Positions 16,748 to 27,932 of a DNA stretch of 64,000 nt are shown here, one piece after another (position 1 is the first letter of the stretch; each line of letters opens with the position of its first letter). The notes under the pieces were generated by a model that saw only the letters and a list, made by a program, of their open reading frames with translations, was not told the origin of the DNA and made no database searches. Where the stretch lies: positions 1 through 64,000 of the forward strand of contig NZ_JAGMUL010000083.1 in NCBI RefSeq assembly GCF_019049285.1, read 5' to 3'. The stretch comes from Streptomyces sp. AC550_RSS872 (GTDB lineage: Bacteria > Actinomycetota > Actinomycetes > Streptomycetales > Streptomycetaceae). A program made the translations under genes and the position numbers.

Positions 16748-18219
16748 ACAAGCCCCTGCGCCGGATCGCGATCTTCTGCGGCCTTCTCGTCCTCGCCCTG
16801 CTCATTCGCGACAACTGGCTCCAGTACGTCAAGGCCGACACCCTGCGGGAGGACCCCAACAACCGCCGCGTCCTCATCGCCCGCTACGCCACCCCCCGCG
16901 GCGACATAATCGTCGGCGGCGACCCGATCACCGGGCACGCCGAGACCACCTCGGGCGACTTCAAGTTCAAGCGCACGTACAAGAACGGCGCCATGTGGGC
17001 GCCCGTCACCGGCTTCGTCTCGCAGGCCTACGGCGCCAACCAGCTGGAGTCCATCCAGGACGGCATCCTCAGCGGCACCGACGACCGGCTCTTCTTCCGC
17101 AACACCCTCGACATGATCACGGGTAAGGAGAACAAGGGCGGCAACGTCGTCACCACCCTCAACGCCGCCGCGCAGAAGGCCGCGTACGACGGCCTGAAGA
17201 ACCAGGGCGGCAAGGGCGCCGTCGCCGCCATCGAGCCGTCCACCGGCAAGATCCTGGCACTGGCCTCCTTCCCCTCGTACGACCCCTCCACGATCGCCGG
17301 TGGCGGCGAGTCCGACGCGGAGGCCTGGAAGAAGCTCGACAAGAAGAACAACCCCGACGACCCGATGCTCAACCGGGCGCTGCGCGAGGTCTACCCGCCC
17401 GGCTCCACCTTCAAGGTCGTCACCGCCGCCGCGGCCCTGGAGAACGGTCTGTACAAGACCGCCGACGAGAAGACGCGGTCGCCGGACCCGTGGATCATGA
17501 AGGGCACCACCACCAAGCTGCCCAACGAGGGCACGATCCCCTGCGAGAACGCCACCCTGCGGGTCGCCCTCCAGTGGTCCTGCAACACCGTCTTCGGCAA
17601 GATCGGCTCCGACCTCGGCAACGACAAGATGCTGGAGGAAGCCAAGAAGTTCGGCTTCACCGAGCAGCAGTTCACGCCGACCCGCACCAGCGCCTCGGTC
17701 TTCTCCGACGACATGAACCCCTCGCAGACCGCGCTGTCCTCCATCGGCCAGTTCAACACCGCCGCCACCCCGCTGCAAATGGCCATGGTCGCCTCGGCCA
17801 TCGCCAACAACGGCTCGCTGATGAAGCCGTACATGGTCGACGAGCTCCAGACGCACAACCTCGACGCCCTCGAGAAGACCGACCCCGAGGAGCTGAGCCG
17901 GCCGCTGACCGCGGAGAACGCCCAGATCCTCCAGTCGATGATGGAGACCGTCGTCGAGGACGGCACCGGCAAGAAGGCCCGGATCGACGGCGTGAAGGTC
18001 GGCGGCAAGACCGGTACCGCCCAGCACGGTGTGGAGAACAGCGAGAACCCCTACGCGTGGTTCATCTCCTACGCCAAGCTCAGCGACAACAGCTCGCCGG
18101 TGGCCGTGGCCGTGGTGGTCGAGGACGACAACGCGGTCCGCGAGAACATCTCCGGCGGCGGCCTCGCGGCCCCCATCGCCAAGAGCGTCATGGAGGCGGT
18201 CATCGACAGCAAGAAGTGA
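16744..18219 (+). CDS. pbpA: Class B penicillin-binding protein (PbpA)
   Basis: 491 aa with a short cytoplasmic tail, a membrane helix (about 8-24), a dimerisation region and a transpeptidase domain. Active-site motifs: S221-T-F-K, S279-C-N and K422-T-G-T. It cross-links peptidoglycan as partner of RodA. Start is the ATG that overlaps the rodA stop; the longer frame upstream is a shadow. Confidence 0.94.
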   Translation: MNKPLRRIAIFCGLLVLALLIRDNWLQYVKADTLREDPNNRRVLIARYATPRGDIIVGGDPITGHAETTSGDFKFKRTYKNGAMWAPVTGFVSQAYGANQLESIQDGILSGTDDRLFFRNTLDMITGKENKGGNVVTTLNAAAQKAAYDGLKNQGGKGAVAAIEPSTGKILALASFPSYDPSTIAGGGESDAEAWKKLDKKNNPDDPMLNRALREVYPPGSTFKVVTAAAALENGLYKTADEKTRSPDPWIMKGTTTKLPNEGTIPCENATLRVALQWSCNTVFGKIGSDLGNDKMLEEAKKFGFTEQQFTPTRTSASVFSDDMNPSQTALSSIGQFNTAATPLQMAMVASAIANNGSLMKPYMVDELQTHNLDALEKTDPEELSRPLTAENAQILQSMMETVVEDGTGKKARIDGVKVGGKTGTAQHGVENSENPYAWFISYAKLSDNSSPVAVAVVVEDDNAVRENISGGGLAAPIAKSVMEAVIDSKK

Positions 18220-18388
18220 CCCCGCTCACGTCCCCTTCACATCGGTGCACGTTGCGATACCGGTCCTGTATCGGGTTACGGGCTTGGCCAGGTCACACAA
18301 GATGAGCCGGGTACGGTATGCCCGGACGGACCACCGCCACACCCACAAGGGTGACGGCGGGACCGACGGAGAGGGCTGGTAGGTAGCT

Positions 18389-20413
<2,025 letters not shown>

Positions 20414-20425
20414 CCCACACGCAGG

Positions 20426-20469
20426 TGGCTGAGCCCCGGCGCCCTTAGCAGGGTGCCGGGGCTCAGCCA
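20426..20469 (+). terminator. Strong terminator after pknB
   Basis: Near-perfect inverted repeat TGGCTGAGCCCCGGCGCCC with its complement, 6-bp loop. It is 13 bp after the stop. Confidence 0.85.
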
Positions 20470-20502
20470 TGTCTCTACCACCACCGGACGAGGCTCGTAG
20501 GC

Positions 20503-21180
20503 GTGCTGGAACGAACCGACGTCCTCGACAGGGTGAAGGCACTGTCGCTGCTGCCGGACGGGATGCATGTGACTACGGCGATGGTGGCGGCGTACTTCGA
20601 GGTCGCCGAGACGGTCGTCAACAACCTGCTCAGCCGCCACCGACAGGAGCTGGAGTCCAACGGCCTGCGGGTACTGCGCGGCGCTGACCTGCGGGAATTT
20701 CAGAACCTCAAGGTGAGTTCCTCATCCTCCTCGACATGGAGTACTTGGCCCGCACACAGCCTGTGGAAAACCCGCCGCCGACTGACATCGCCTCCCTCGA
20801 TGACCGCATCGACCAACGCGTCACCCACATCCTCGGCAAGTCCGCCGTCCCCATGTTCAACGCCCTGATCGCCACCGCCGGCGAACACCGCGGCGAACTC
20901 ATCGAACCGGCATCGACATCACCGGACGCGCGGCCGACGGCCGTAGCGTGGCCGTCCAGTGCAAGAACCGGACCGGTCGTGTGTCCGTCCCCAGCGCCGA
21001 GATGCAGTAGTTCGCCGGAGCGGCACGCGCGATCAGCCAAGTGGATATCGCGCTCTCCGTCGCCACCTGCAACTTCAGCAGCGAGGCACAAGCAATCGCC
21101 GACCTGAGCGGAGTCATCACCGTGAACCGTGACGAGTTGGAGGCGTGGAGCGCAGGAGCGCGTCTCAAAGCGCTGCGACA
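20503..21180 (+). pseudogene. Broken Mrr-type restriction endonuclease gene with N-terminal DNA-binding part
   Basis: A GTG start at 20503 opens a helix-turn-helix-like segment (VTTAMVAAYFEVAETVVNNLLSR) ending near 20,715. The reading then shifts frame: a helical piece (SLDDRIDQRVTHILG) is in another frame. A third segment from 20,909 reads GIDITGRAADGRSVAVQCKN, the Asp...Gln-x-Lys core of Mrr_cat endonucleases. That segment is interrupted by an in-frame TAG at 21,008 before the rest of the fold (VDIALSVATCNFSSEAQAIADLSGV). The Asp and Lys of the active site remain, but frameshifts and the nonsense codon mean no intact enzyme. It is a relic of a defence gene inserted between pknB and the sortase cluster. 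Confidence 0.7.
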
Positions 21181-21195
21181 GGCGGCACATGAAGG

Positions 21196-21235
21196 AGGCC
21201 CGAAGCCGCAAGAGCAAGTTGCGGCTTCGGGCCTT
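21196..21235 (+). terminator. Hairpin terminator between endonuclease relic and sortase gene
   Basis: Stem AGGCCCGAAGCCGCAA/TTGCGGCTTCGGGCCT with a 7-bp loop. It can serve both strands and separates the + strand cluster from the - strand sortase operon. Confidence 0.85.
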
Positions 21236-21273
21236 CGCCATGTCAGTGACTGCCCCCCCTCAAAGGGGGTCAG

Positions 21274-22056
21274 TCAACGCAGTTCCTCCGGCAGCGTCCG
21301 CTCCGCATCCACCTTCTCCACCCGCTCCAACTCCCCCCACACGATGTACCGGTACCGGCTCGTGTACACCGGCGTGCAGGTCGTCAGCGTGATGTAGTGC
21401 CCCGCCTTGGTCTTGCCCGACTCCTTCGGGATGGCGGAGAGGACCTTGACGTTGTACTTCGAGGTCTCGGGGAGGATGCCGTAGACCTTGTAGACGTACC
21501 ACTTGTCCTTCGTCTCGAAGACGATCGGGTCGCCCTTCTCGATCTTGTGGATGTTGTGGAACTCGGCCCCGTGCCCGTCACGGTGGGCGGCGACCGAGAA
21601 GTTGCCCTTCTTGCCCGAGGTCGGCAGGGTCGCCTTGACCGGGTCGGTGTAGTAGCCGGCGACACCGTCGTTGAGGATCTTCGTCGACGTGCCCTTCTCG
21701 ACCAGGATGTCCTCCCCGCTCATCGTGGGGACATGCAGGAAGCCGATGCCGTTCTTCGAGTCGAACTCGGCGGGACGACCGGAGTCCCCGTCGTCCTGGT
21801 TGGCCCAGATGTCACGCACCTTGTCGGCCTGCTTCGCCGCCGCGCGATCGGCGACGACGTTCGTCCACCACAGCGAGTAGACGACGAACAGCCCCAGCAC
21901 CAGGCCCGCCGTGATGAGGAGTTCGCCGAAGACGCTGACCGCCATCGCGATCCGCCCCATACCCCGACGGCGTGCCGGGCGACGCCGTGACGCGGGGGCG
22001 GCCGTGTCCTCTTCCGTGCCGTCGGAGGTGTCCGTGCCGTCGGTGGTGGCTGCCAC
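21274..22056 (-). CDS. Class E sortase (1 of 3)
   Basis: 260 aa: charged cytoplasmic N-terminus, membrane helix (about 39-62), coil, then the sortase barrel. Catalytic His is in AAHRDGHG, Cys227 in TLTTCTPVY, Arg in SRYRY. The residues TLTTC preceding the active site and the N-terminal-anchor topology are those of class E sortases, which in Streptomyces attach LAXTG-type proteins such as long chaplins to the cell wall. Last gene of a - strand operon with a second sortase 13 bp upstream. Confidence 0.9.
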   Translation of the reverse strand: MAATTDGTDTSDGTEEDTAAPASRRRPARRRGMGRIAMAVSVFGELLITAGLVLGLFVVYSLWWTNVVADRAAAKQADKVRDIWANQDDGDSGRPAEFDSKNGIGFLHVPTMSGEDILVEKGTSTKILNDGVAGYYTDPVKATLPTSGKKGNFSVAAHRDGHGAEFHNIHKIEKGDPIVFETKDKWYVYKVYGILPETSKYNVKVLSAIPKESGKTKAGHYITLTTCTPVYTSRYRYIVWGELERVEKVDAERTLPEELR

Positions 22057-22069
22057 TTTTCATCTGCCC

Positions 22070-23365
22070 TTAACTGACGAGCGCATCCGGCTTGCCCTTG
22101 CTGCGCGGCCGTTCCTCGACCATCTTGCCCCAGACGATCATCCGGTACTTGCTGGTGAACTCCGGCGTACACGTGGTGAGTGTGATGTAACGGCCCGCCT
22201 TGGTGAAACCCGAGCCCGGCGGAACCGGATCCAGCACACTCACATTGCTCGGCGACGTCACCGGCAGGATCGACGCCATCTTGTACACGAAGTACTTGTC
22301 CTGCGTCTCCACGACGATCGCGTCGCCCTGCGAGAGCCGGTTGATGTACCGGAACGGTTCACCATGGGTGTTGCGATGCCCCGCCAACCCGAAGTTCCCG
22401 GTCTTGGCGTCCGGCATCGGCGTCTTCAGCTTGCCCTCGCCGTAGTGACCGACCATGCCCCGGTCGAGCACCTTCTTGTTGCTGATGCCCTCGGCGATCG
22501 GGACGACCACGTCCAGCTTCGGGATGTGCAGGATGGCGAAGCCCTGCCCCGGCTCGAACGTCCCCGGGTTGCGCTTGCCGCTCGCCCAGTCGTCCTGGAG
22601 GCTGCTGGCCTCCTTGTCCGCCTGCGCATGCGCCCGGACGTTCGTCCACCACAGCTGGTAGCTCACGAACAGCAGCATCAGCACACCGGTGGTGATGAAC
22701 ACCTCACCGACCGCCCGGCTGGCCAGCACCCCGGGGCTGGGCTTGCGCGCCTTGGCCTGTCTACGGGCCTCCACCCGCGAGAGCGGCGCACCGGAACCCT
22801 CCGGGCCCGATTCCGCTTCCACGGCCTCCGACACCTGCCGGGAACCGCCATGACGCCCGTGACGCCGCTTGGCGGCCCTTCTGCGGGCCGCACGGCCGCC
22901 GGTCGGGGTTCCGGTGGCCGAAGTGACAGAAGAGGCGGCAGAGGCGGCAGAGGCGGCAGAGGCCGATATGGACTCGCCGGAGGCCGACGGATCCGGTACC
23001 CGCAGCGCTACGGTCTCGTCGTCCGCGGGGGGTATGTACTGCTCTGAGTACGACTCTGCGTACGGCTCCTCGTACGACTCCTCATAGGAGCCACCGCCAT
23101 ACCCGTCACGGCCATACCCGTCACCGCCATAACCCCCAGCGGCATAGTCGTCACCGCCGTAGCCATCAGCGCTGTACCCCTCGACGCCCTGCGCCTGCCC
23201 CTGCGTGACGTAGTCCTCCCCGCCCTGCCACTCCCCGAGCGCACCAGAGGCCTCGTACGGCTGCTGCCCGTACGAGGTGCCCTGGTCGCCGACGCCGCCG
23301 TAGGAGTCCGTGAAGGACTCCCCGTACGAGGCGCCGGACTCGCGCTCGGGGCGCAGCGCGGTCAC
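22070..23365 (-). CDS. Class E sortase with long Gly/Tyr/Glu-rich N-terminus (2 of 3)
   Basis: 431 aa. The first ~130 residues are low-complexity, rich in Gly, Tyr, Asp, Glu and Ser. Next come an Ala/Ser stretch, a basic patch, a membrane helix (about 208-230) and the sortase domain with GHRNTHGE, Cys399 in TLTTCTPEF and Arg in SKYRM. The long N-terminus is cytoplasmic and unusual for sortases. I chose GTG 23365 because it overlaps the stop of the upstream amidotransferase by 4 bp (GTGA); the frame is open a further 66 bp upstream. Confidence 0.85.
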   Translation of the reverse strand: MTALRPERESGASYGESFTDSYGGVGDQGTSYGQQPYEASGALGEWQGGEDYVTQGQAQGVEGYSADGYGGDDYAAGGYGGDGYGRDGYGGGSYEESYEEPYAESYSEQYIPPADDETVALRVPDPSASGESISASAASAASAASSVTSATGTPTGGRAARRRAAKRRHGRHGGSRQVSEAVEAESGPEGSGAPLSRVEARRQAKARKPSPGVLASRAVGEVFITTGVLMLLFVSYQLWWTNVRAHAQADKEASSLQDDWASGKRNPGTFEPGQGFAILHIPKLDVVVPIAEGISNKKVLDRGMVGHYGEGKLKTPMPDAKTGNFGLAGHRNTHGEPFRYINRLSQGDAIVVETQDKYFVYKMASILPVTSPSNVSVLDPVPPGSGFTKAGRYITLTTCTPEFTSKYRMIVWGKMVEERPRSKGKPDALVS

Positions 23366-24000
23366 GCCGTGGCCCTGCCCACCACCGGGGCAAGCCCCGC
23401 CGACCTCGCCACCGCACCCTGGTCGCCGCACTCCACCAGCCAGTTGGCCAGCATCCGGTGCCCATGCTCGGTCAGCACCGACTCGGGGTGGAACTGCACC
23501 CCCTCCACCGCCAGTTCACGATGCCGCAGACCCATGATGATCCCGTCGTGCGTACGAGCCGTGACCTCCAGCTCGGCCGGCACCGTCCCCGGTTCCGCCG
23601 CCAGGGAGTGATAGCGGGTCGCCGTGAAAGGCGTCGGCAGGCCCGCGAAGACACCCTTGCCCTCGTGCTCGACCAGCGAGGTCTTGCCGTGCAGCAGCTC
23701 CGGCGCACGGTCCACCACACCGCCGTACGCCACCTGCATCGACTGCATACCGAGACACACGCCGAAGACCGGCACCCCGGTCGAAGCACAGTGCCGGACC
23801 ATGTCCACGCACACGCCCGCCTCCTCCGGCGTGCCCGGCCCCGGCGACAGCAGCACGCCGTCGAAGCCGTCCTGGGCATGCGCCGTCGACACCTCGTCGT
23901 TGCGCAGCACCTCGCACTCGGCACCCAGCTGGTAGAGGTACTGGACCAGGTTGAAGACGAAGCTGTCGTAGTTGTCCACGACCAGAATGCGCGCGCTCAC
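23362..24000 (-). CDS. Class I glutamine amidotransferase (PabA/TrpG-like), orphan
   Basis: 212 aa. Opens RILVVDNYDSFVFNLVQYL, the PabA/TrpG signature; GVCLGMQ has catalytic Cys82; VEGVQFHPESVLTEHG has the His and Glu of the triad; SPGPGTPEEAG is the oxyanion region. Family members release ammonia from glutamine for aminodeoxychorismate or anthranilate synthase. No PabB/TrpE partner is in the window. Linked by GTGA overlaps to both the 53-aa membrane protein upstream and sortase 2 downstream. Mycobacteria also keep a trpG-like gene here next to pknB, so the position is ancient. Confidence 0.9.
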   Translation of the reverse strand: MSARILVVDNYDSFVFNLVQYLYQLGAECEVLRNDEVSTAHAQDGFDGVLLSPGPGTPEEAGVCVDMVRHCASTGVPVFGVCLGMQSMQVAYGGVVDRAPELLHGKTSLVEHEGKGVFAGLPTPFTATRYHSLAAEPGTVPAELEVTARTHDGIIMGLRHRELAVEGVQFHPESVLTEHGHRMLANWLVECGDQGAVARSAGLAPVVGRATA

Positions 24001-24158
24001 TGGTTGTCCACCGTCACATCGTTGAAGGGCAGCAGCGGTTCGGCCCACGGGAAGACGTAGTTGAACAGGACGTAGACCACGGCCACGACCAGAGCGAGCG
24101 AGATCAGCGCCCTCACCCACGCATTCCCCGGTAGATGCCGCCAGATCCAGCCGTACAT
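23997..24158 (-). CDS. 53-aa single-helix membrane protein
   Basis: MYGWIWRHLPGN followed by one long hydrophobic helix (about residues 15-38) and a short acidic tail. ATG 24158 has GGAAGGGA upstream; its stop overlaps the GTG of the amidotransferase (GTGA). I do not recognise a named family. Its place between two sortases and the amidotransferase suggests a small accessory membrane subunit (inference). Confidence 0.7.
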   Translation of the reverse strand: MYGWIWRHLPGNAWVRALISLALVVAVVYVLFNYVFPWAEPLLPFNDVTVDNQ

Positions 24159-24211
24159 GCCGTCCCTTCCGTCGCACCACGGCACCAGACTCACGCCGTA
24201 CAGCCAACAGA

Positions 24212-24910
24212 CTAACGGCGCAACGCCTCCGGTTTCCCGGCCTCCACAGGCTGGGTGGAGTCCAGATGCGCCCACACGATCAGCCGGTGACTGTGTCCCC
24301 ACTCCGGATCACACGTGGTCAGGGTCAGATAGCGGCCCTCACGCGTATACCCCGACTTACGGGGCACAGCGTCGATCACCTCAATGTCCGTGGGCAGCGT
24401 TTTGTAAGGGCCTTTGTCGATCCGATATGTGAACCAGGTGGTCCCCTCGGTCAGGACCACGGCGTCACCGGGTCGCAGCCTCGGAAAGTCCTTGAAGGGA
24501 TCACCGTACGTACGCCGGTGACCGGCCACCGAGAAGTTCCCCTTCTGCCCCAGCTGCGCGGTGCTCGCGTAGTGACCGAGCCCCTTTTTCAGAGTCCTGG
24601 TGGCAGTGCCTTCGAGCACCGGCTTGTTCCACGTGAAACCAAGACGCGGGATGTACATGATCGCGAAAGGCTTGTCCGTGCTGTACGGGCCAGGGGTGGG
24701 CGCACCCTCGCCGCCGGCCTCACCACCAGGAGCCGCGGCCGTCGGCCGCACCGCCCCCTGCGCCCACTGCTCCTGTAACCGGTCGATCTGGTCGTCCATG
24801 ACGTGATCGGCCTTCACACCGGTCCAGAACAGCACATAGACGACGAACAGGACGATCACCGTGCCGACGGTGATACACAGCTCGCTGACGGTCCTGACGA
24901 CGACACGCAC
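24212..24910 (-). CDS. Class E sortase (3 of 3)
   Basis: 232 aa: N-terminal membrane helix (about 8-30), linker with a Gly/Pro/Ala-rich part, sortase barrel with GHRRTYGD, Cys200 in TLTTCDPEW and Arg in HSHRL. GTG start. It shares only the core with the two other sortases. A near-parS sequence lies inside the coding region and accounts for the odd FTWN stretch before the first barrel strand. First sortase of the operon, 29 bp after the DUF881 gene. Confidence 0.88.
   Translation of the reverse strand: MRVVVRTVSELCITVGTVIVLFVVYVLFWTGVKADHVMDDQIDRLQEQWAQGAVRPTAAAPGGEAGGEGAPTPGPYSTDKPFAIMYIPRLGFTWNKPVLEGTATRTLKKGLGHYASTAQLGQKGNFSVAGHRRTYGDPFKDFPRLRPGDAVVLTEGTTWFTYRIDKGPYKTLPTDIEVIDAVPRKSGYTREGRYLTLTTCDPEWGHSHRLIVWAHLDSTQPVEAGKPEALRR
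24626..24639. other. parS-like ParB site (one mismatch)
   Basis: GTTCCACGTGAAAC, 13 of 14 to the actinomycete parS palindrome. Inside the third sortase gene. Confidence 0.7.
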
Positions 24911-24939
24911 CGGCAGCTCCAGAGAGGGCTAGAGCGGGC

Positions 24940-25716
24940 TCACTCCACAGGCTTGGCGTACTGCAGATCCACTGTGCCGGAGTAACCCGGCAGAGTCACC
25001 GTCCCGTCCTCGGTGACTTTCCAGCCGAGACCGTAGACATTGACGTACACCATGTAGTTCTGGATCGCCGGCGAGGCCGCGAGCGCCTTCTGCATCTCCT
25101 CCGGATCCCCGACCGCCGTGATCTTGTACGGCGGCGAGTAGACCCGGCCCTGGAGAATCAGCGTGTTGCCCACGCAGCGCACCGCACTGGTGGAGATCAA
25201 CCGCTGATCCATCACCTTGATCCCCTTGGCGCCGCTCTGCCACAGCGCGTTGACCACCGCCTGAAGATCCTGCTGGTGAATGACCAGGTAGTCGGGCTGC
25301 GGCTCCGGATAACCAGGAAGCTTGGCCGTCGCATCCGGCGGCGCGTCGTTGAGTGTGACCGAAATCGCCTCACCCGTCAGCTTCTGCGTCCCCGCGTTCC
25401 GCTCCAGCGCCGCCAGCTTGTCGTCCTCGGCCCTGGTACTGCCGTCATCACGCTCGGCCAACGCCTCCACGTCATCCCGCAGGACCGCATTGGACTCGTT
25501 GAGCTGGCCGTTCTTGTGGCTGCGCTCCTGGATGAGGTCCGACAGCTTCAGCAGCGAGGCATCTGTACGGATGTTGGTGCCCTTGGCCGTGTTGAAGCTG
25601 GTGAAGAAAATGAGCCCCGCGAGAGCGAAGACGGCCGCGGTCAGTACCCGCACCGGCCGGAATCGGCCACGGACAGGACTGGATCCCGTCCCGGGGGAGT
25701 CGGCAGAATTGCTCAA
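24940..25716 (-). CDS. DUF881 family membrane-anchored protein
   Basis: 258 aa: basic N-terminus, one membrane helix (about 24-42), coiled-coil region (about 55-115, with NGQLNESNAVLRDDVEALAER), then the DUF881 domain (ISVTLNDAPPDA, PDYLVIHQQDLQAVVNALWQSGAKGI). Function unknown; in actinobacteria it sits beside crgA and the pknB cluster, implying a division or wall role. Divergent from crgA. Confidence 0.88.
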   Translation of the reverse strand: MSNSADSPGTGSSPVRGRFRPVRVLTAAVFALAGLIFFTSFNTAKGTNIRTDASLLKLSDLIQERSHKNGQLNESNAVLRDDVEALAERDDGSTRAEDDKLAALERNAGTQKLTGEAISVTLNDAPPDATAKLPGYPEPQPDYLVIHQQDLQAVVNALWQSGAKGIKVMDQRLISTSAVRCVGNTLILQGRVYSPPYKITAVGDPEEMQKALAASPAIQNYMVYVNVYGLGWKVTEDGTVTLPGYSGTVDLQYAKPVE

Positions 25717-25857
25717 CGTACCCTTATCTCCTTCGGCGCCGCGGAAGCACTACGCTAACGGACGCCCGGGGGAGCAATCAGAGTCCCCTTGTACGCTGCC
25801 CCGAGCCAGCCACAGTTCCCTGCGCGGCCACGCAGCGCATCGACAGGAGAGACCCTC

Positions 25858-26112
25858 GTGCCGAAGTCACGTATCCGCAAGAAGGCCGACTACACGCCGC
25901 CGCCGTCCAAGCAGGCGGCCGCCATCAAGCTGAACAGCCGCGCCTGGGTCGCGCCTGTGATGCTGGCCATGTTCCTCATCGGCCTCGCCTGGATCGTCGT
26001 CTTCTACGTGACCGACGGTTCACTGCCCATCGACGCCCTGGGCAACTGGAACATCGTCGTGGGCTTCGGCTTCATCGCCGCCGGATTCGGCGTCTCCACC
26101 CAGTGGAAGTAG
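25858..26112 (+). CDS. crgA: Cell division protein CrgA
   Basis: 84 aa, the standard length. Basic N-terminus (VPKSRIRKKADYTPPP) and two membrane helices (about 32-52 and 63-80) with the short GSLPIDALGNWNI loop. CrgA coordinates FtsZ rings, FtsI and wall synthesis during Streptomyces sporulation septation. GTG 25858 with AGGAGAG upstream; the longer frame starting at 25,789 has no ribosome site. Confidence 0.94.
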   Translation: MPKSRIRKKADYTPPPSKQAAAIKLNSRAWVAPVMLAMFLIGLAWIVVFYVTDGSLPIDALGNWNIVVGFGFIAAGFGVSTQWK

Positions 26113-26171
26113 CCGTCGAACGGGCGCTCACTTCGCGGTGAACGCAGCTCTGCCCAGGGCTATCCGGTGAG

Positions 26172-26384
26172 TTATCCACAGCCGTTGTCCACAGTGTTGA
26201 AAAAGAAAAGACGATCTGTGGATAACTCATCGACTGTTGACGCCGGTGTGACGAACCACCGGCTGGACACCCGTAACCGAAAACCTGTTCGCCCCCTGCC
26301 TGACCTGCGGAAACTCGGGTCGGCGGCAGGGGGCACAGCTGTTCCCGCACAGTGTGCACAAGATCCGGCACTCACTGTGGACAA
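26172..26384. promoter_or_regulatory. DnaA-box cluster outside oriC
   Basis: TTATCCACA at 26172-26180, TTGTCCACA at 26185-26193, TGTGGATAA at 26217-26225 and TGTGGACAA at 26376-26384, plus a degenerate TGTGCACAA at 26353. The two TTGTCCACA-type boxes are exact to the Streptomyces DnaA consensus and the other two are the Escherichia-type high-affinity form. Lies in the crgA-rhomboid gap, about 24 kb from oriC. Confidence 0.8.
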
Positions 26385-26393
26385 CAGGGCGCG

Positions 26394-27281
26394 TTAAGTG
26401 AGCTGGGCAGTCCTGAGCAGGGTCAGGAGCACTACGACAGCCAGGACCAGCGCGCAGGTGCCGTACTGGATCAGCGCCCGGTGCTCACGTGGGGCGTGGA
26501 CCATCGCGTAGCCCGTGATCACGCCGGCGACGAGGCCACCGATGTGGGCCTGCCAGGAGATGTTGAATCCCGGGGCGAAGGTGAAGATCAGGTTGATCAC
26601 CAGCAGGGCGATGATCGGCCGCATGTCGTAGTTGAGGCGTCGCATCAGGACGGCGGTGGCGCCGAAGAGGCCGAAGATGGCGCCGGAGGCACCGAGGGTG
26701 GCGGTGGTCGGTGAGGCCAGGAGGTAGGCGAGGGCGCTGCCCGCGAGGCCGGAGACGAAGTAGACCGTGAGGTAGCGGGCGCGGCCGAGGGCGGTTTCCA
26801 GGGGGCCGCCGAGCCACCAGAGGCTGAGCATGTTGAAGCCGATGTGCCAGGGAGCCTCGTGGGTGAACATCGAGGTGACCAGGCGGTACCACTCGCCTCC
26901 CGCGACGCCTTGGGTGGGTGTGTAGGGCGCTGGTGGCCATGCGCCGAGGAGGACCAGGTCGTTCAGGAGTGAGTCGCTGGTCTGGACGGCGATGAAGATT
27001 GCCAGGTTGATCCCGATGAGGATCTTGGTGAGGAGGCGGGGGTCGGCGGTGAGGGTGCCTCCTGCCAGGGTGCGGGGTTGGGAGGCGGTGGGGGCGTGGC
27101 CGGTGCCGGAGCCGGTGCGGACGCAGTGGGGGCATTGGAAGCCGACGGAGGCGTTGACCATGCATTCGGGGCAGATGGGGCGTTCGCAGCGGGTGCAGCG
27201 GATGCCGGTCTCGCGGTCCGGGTGGCGGTAGCAGACGGGCAGGCTCTGGGCGTCCTGCGGGCTGCCTGCCGGCTGGTCCAT
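26394..27281 (-). CDS. Rhomboid intramembrane serine protease with N-terminal zinc finger
   Basis: 295 aa. Residues about 15-60 hold a B-box-like zinc finger (CYRHPDRETGIRCTRCERPICPECM split by a loop, then CPHC). After a linker, six or seven membrane helices follow with catalytic Ser in LGASGAIFG and His in QAHIGGL. Cleaves membrane substrates. ATG 27281 has AGGGGAC upstream; the longer frame to 27,335 adds a non-conserved tail. The same gene sits next to crgA in relatives. Confidence 0.9.
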   Translation of the reverse strand: MDQPAGSPQDAQSLPVCYRHPDRETGIRCTRCERPICPECMVNASVGFQCPHCVRTGSGTGHAPTASQPRTLAGGTLTADPRLLTKILIGINLAIFIAVQTSDSLLNDLVLLGAWPPAPYTPTQGVAGGEWYRLVTSMFTHEAPWHIGFNMLSLWWLGGPLETALGRARYLTVYFVSGLAGSALAYLLASPTTATLGASGAIFGLFGATAVLMRRLNYDMRPIIALLVINLIFTFAPGFNISWQAHIGGLVAGVITGYAMVHAPREHRALIQYGTCALVLAVVVLLTLLRTAQLT

Positions 27282-27323
27282 GAGGTCCCCTAGGTCGTCG
27301 TACGCGGTGCACGCCTCATGCAC

Positions 27324-27355
27324 CGCCCCGCTCATCCTTACGGACGAGCGGGGCG
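27324..27355 (-). terminator. Terminator downstream of the cyclophilin gene
   Basis: CGCCCCGCTC...GAGCGGGGCG hairpin between the cyclophilin stop and the rhomboid start. Confidence 0.7.
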
Positions 27356-27398
27356 TTTGGTTCCCTGTGGGAGGTGTCGGACGCTGTCGCGTCGTGTC

Positions 27399-27932
<534 letters not shown>

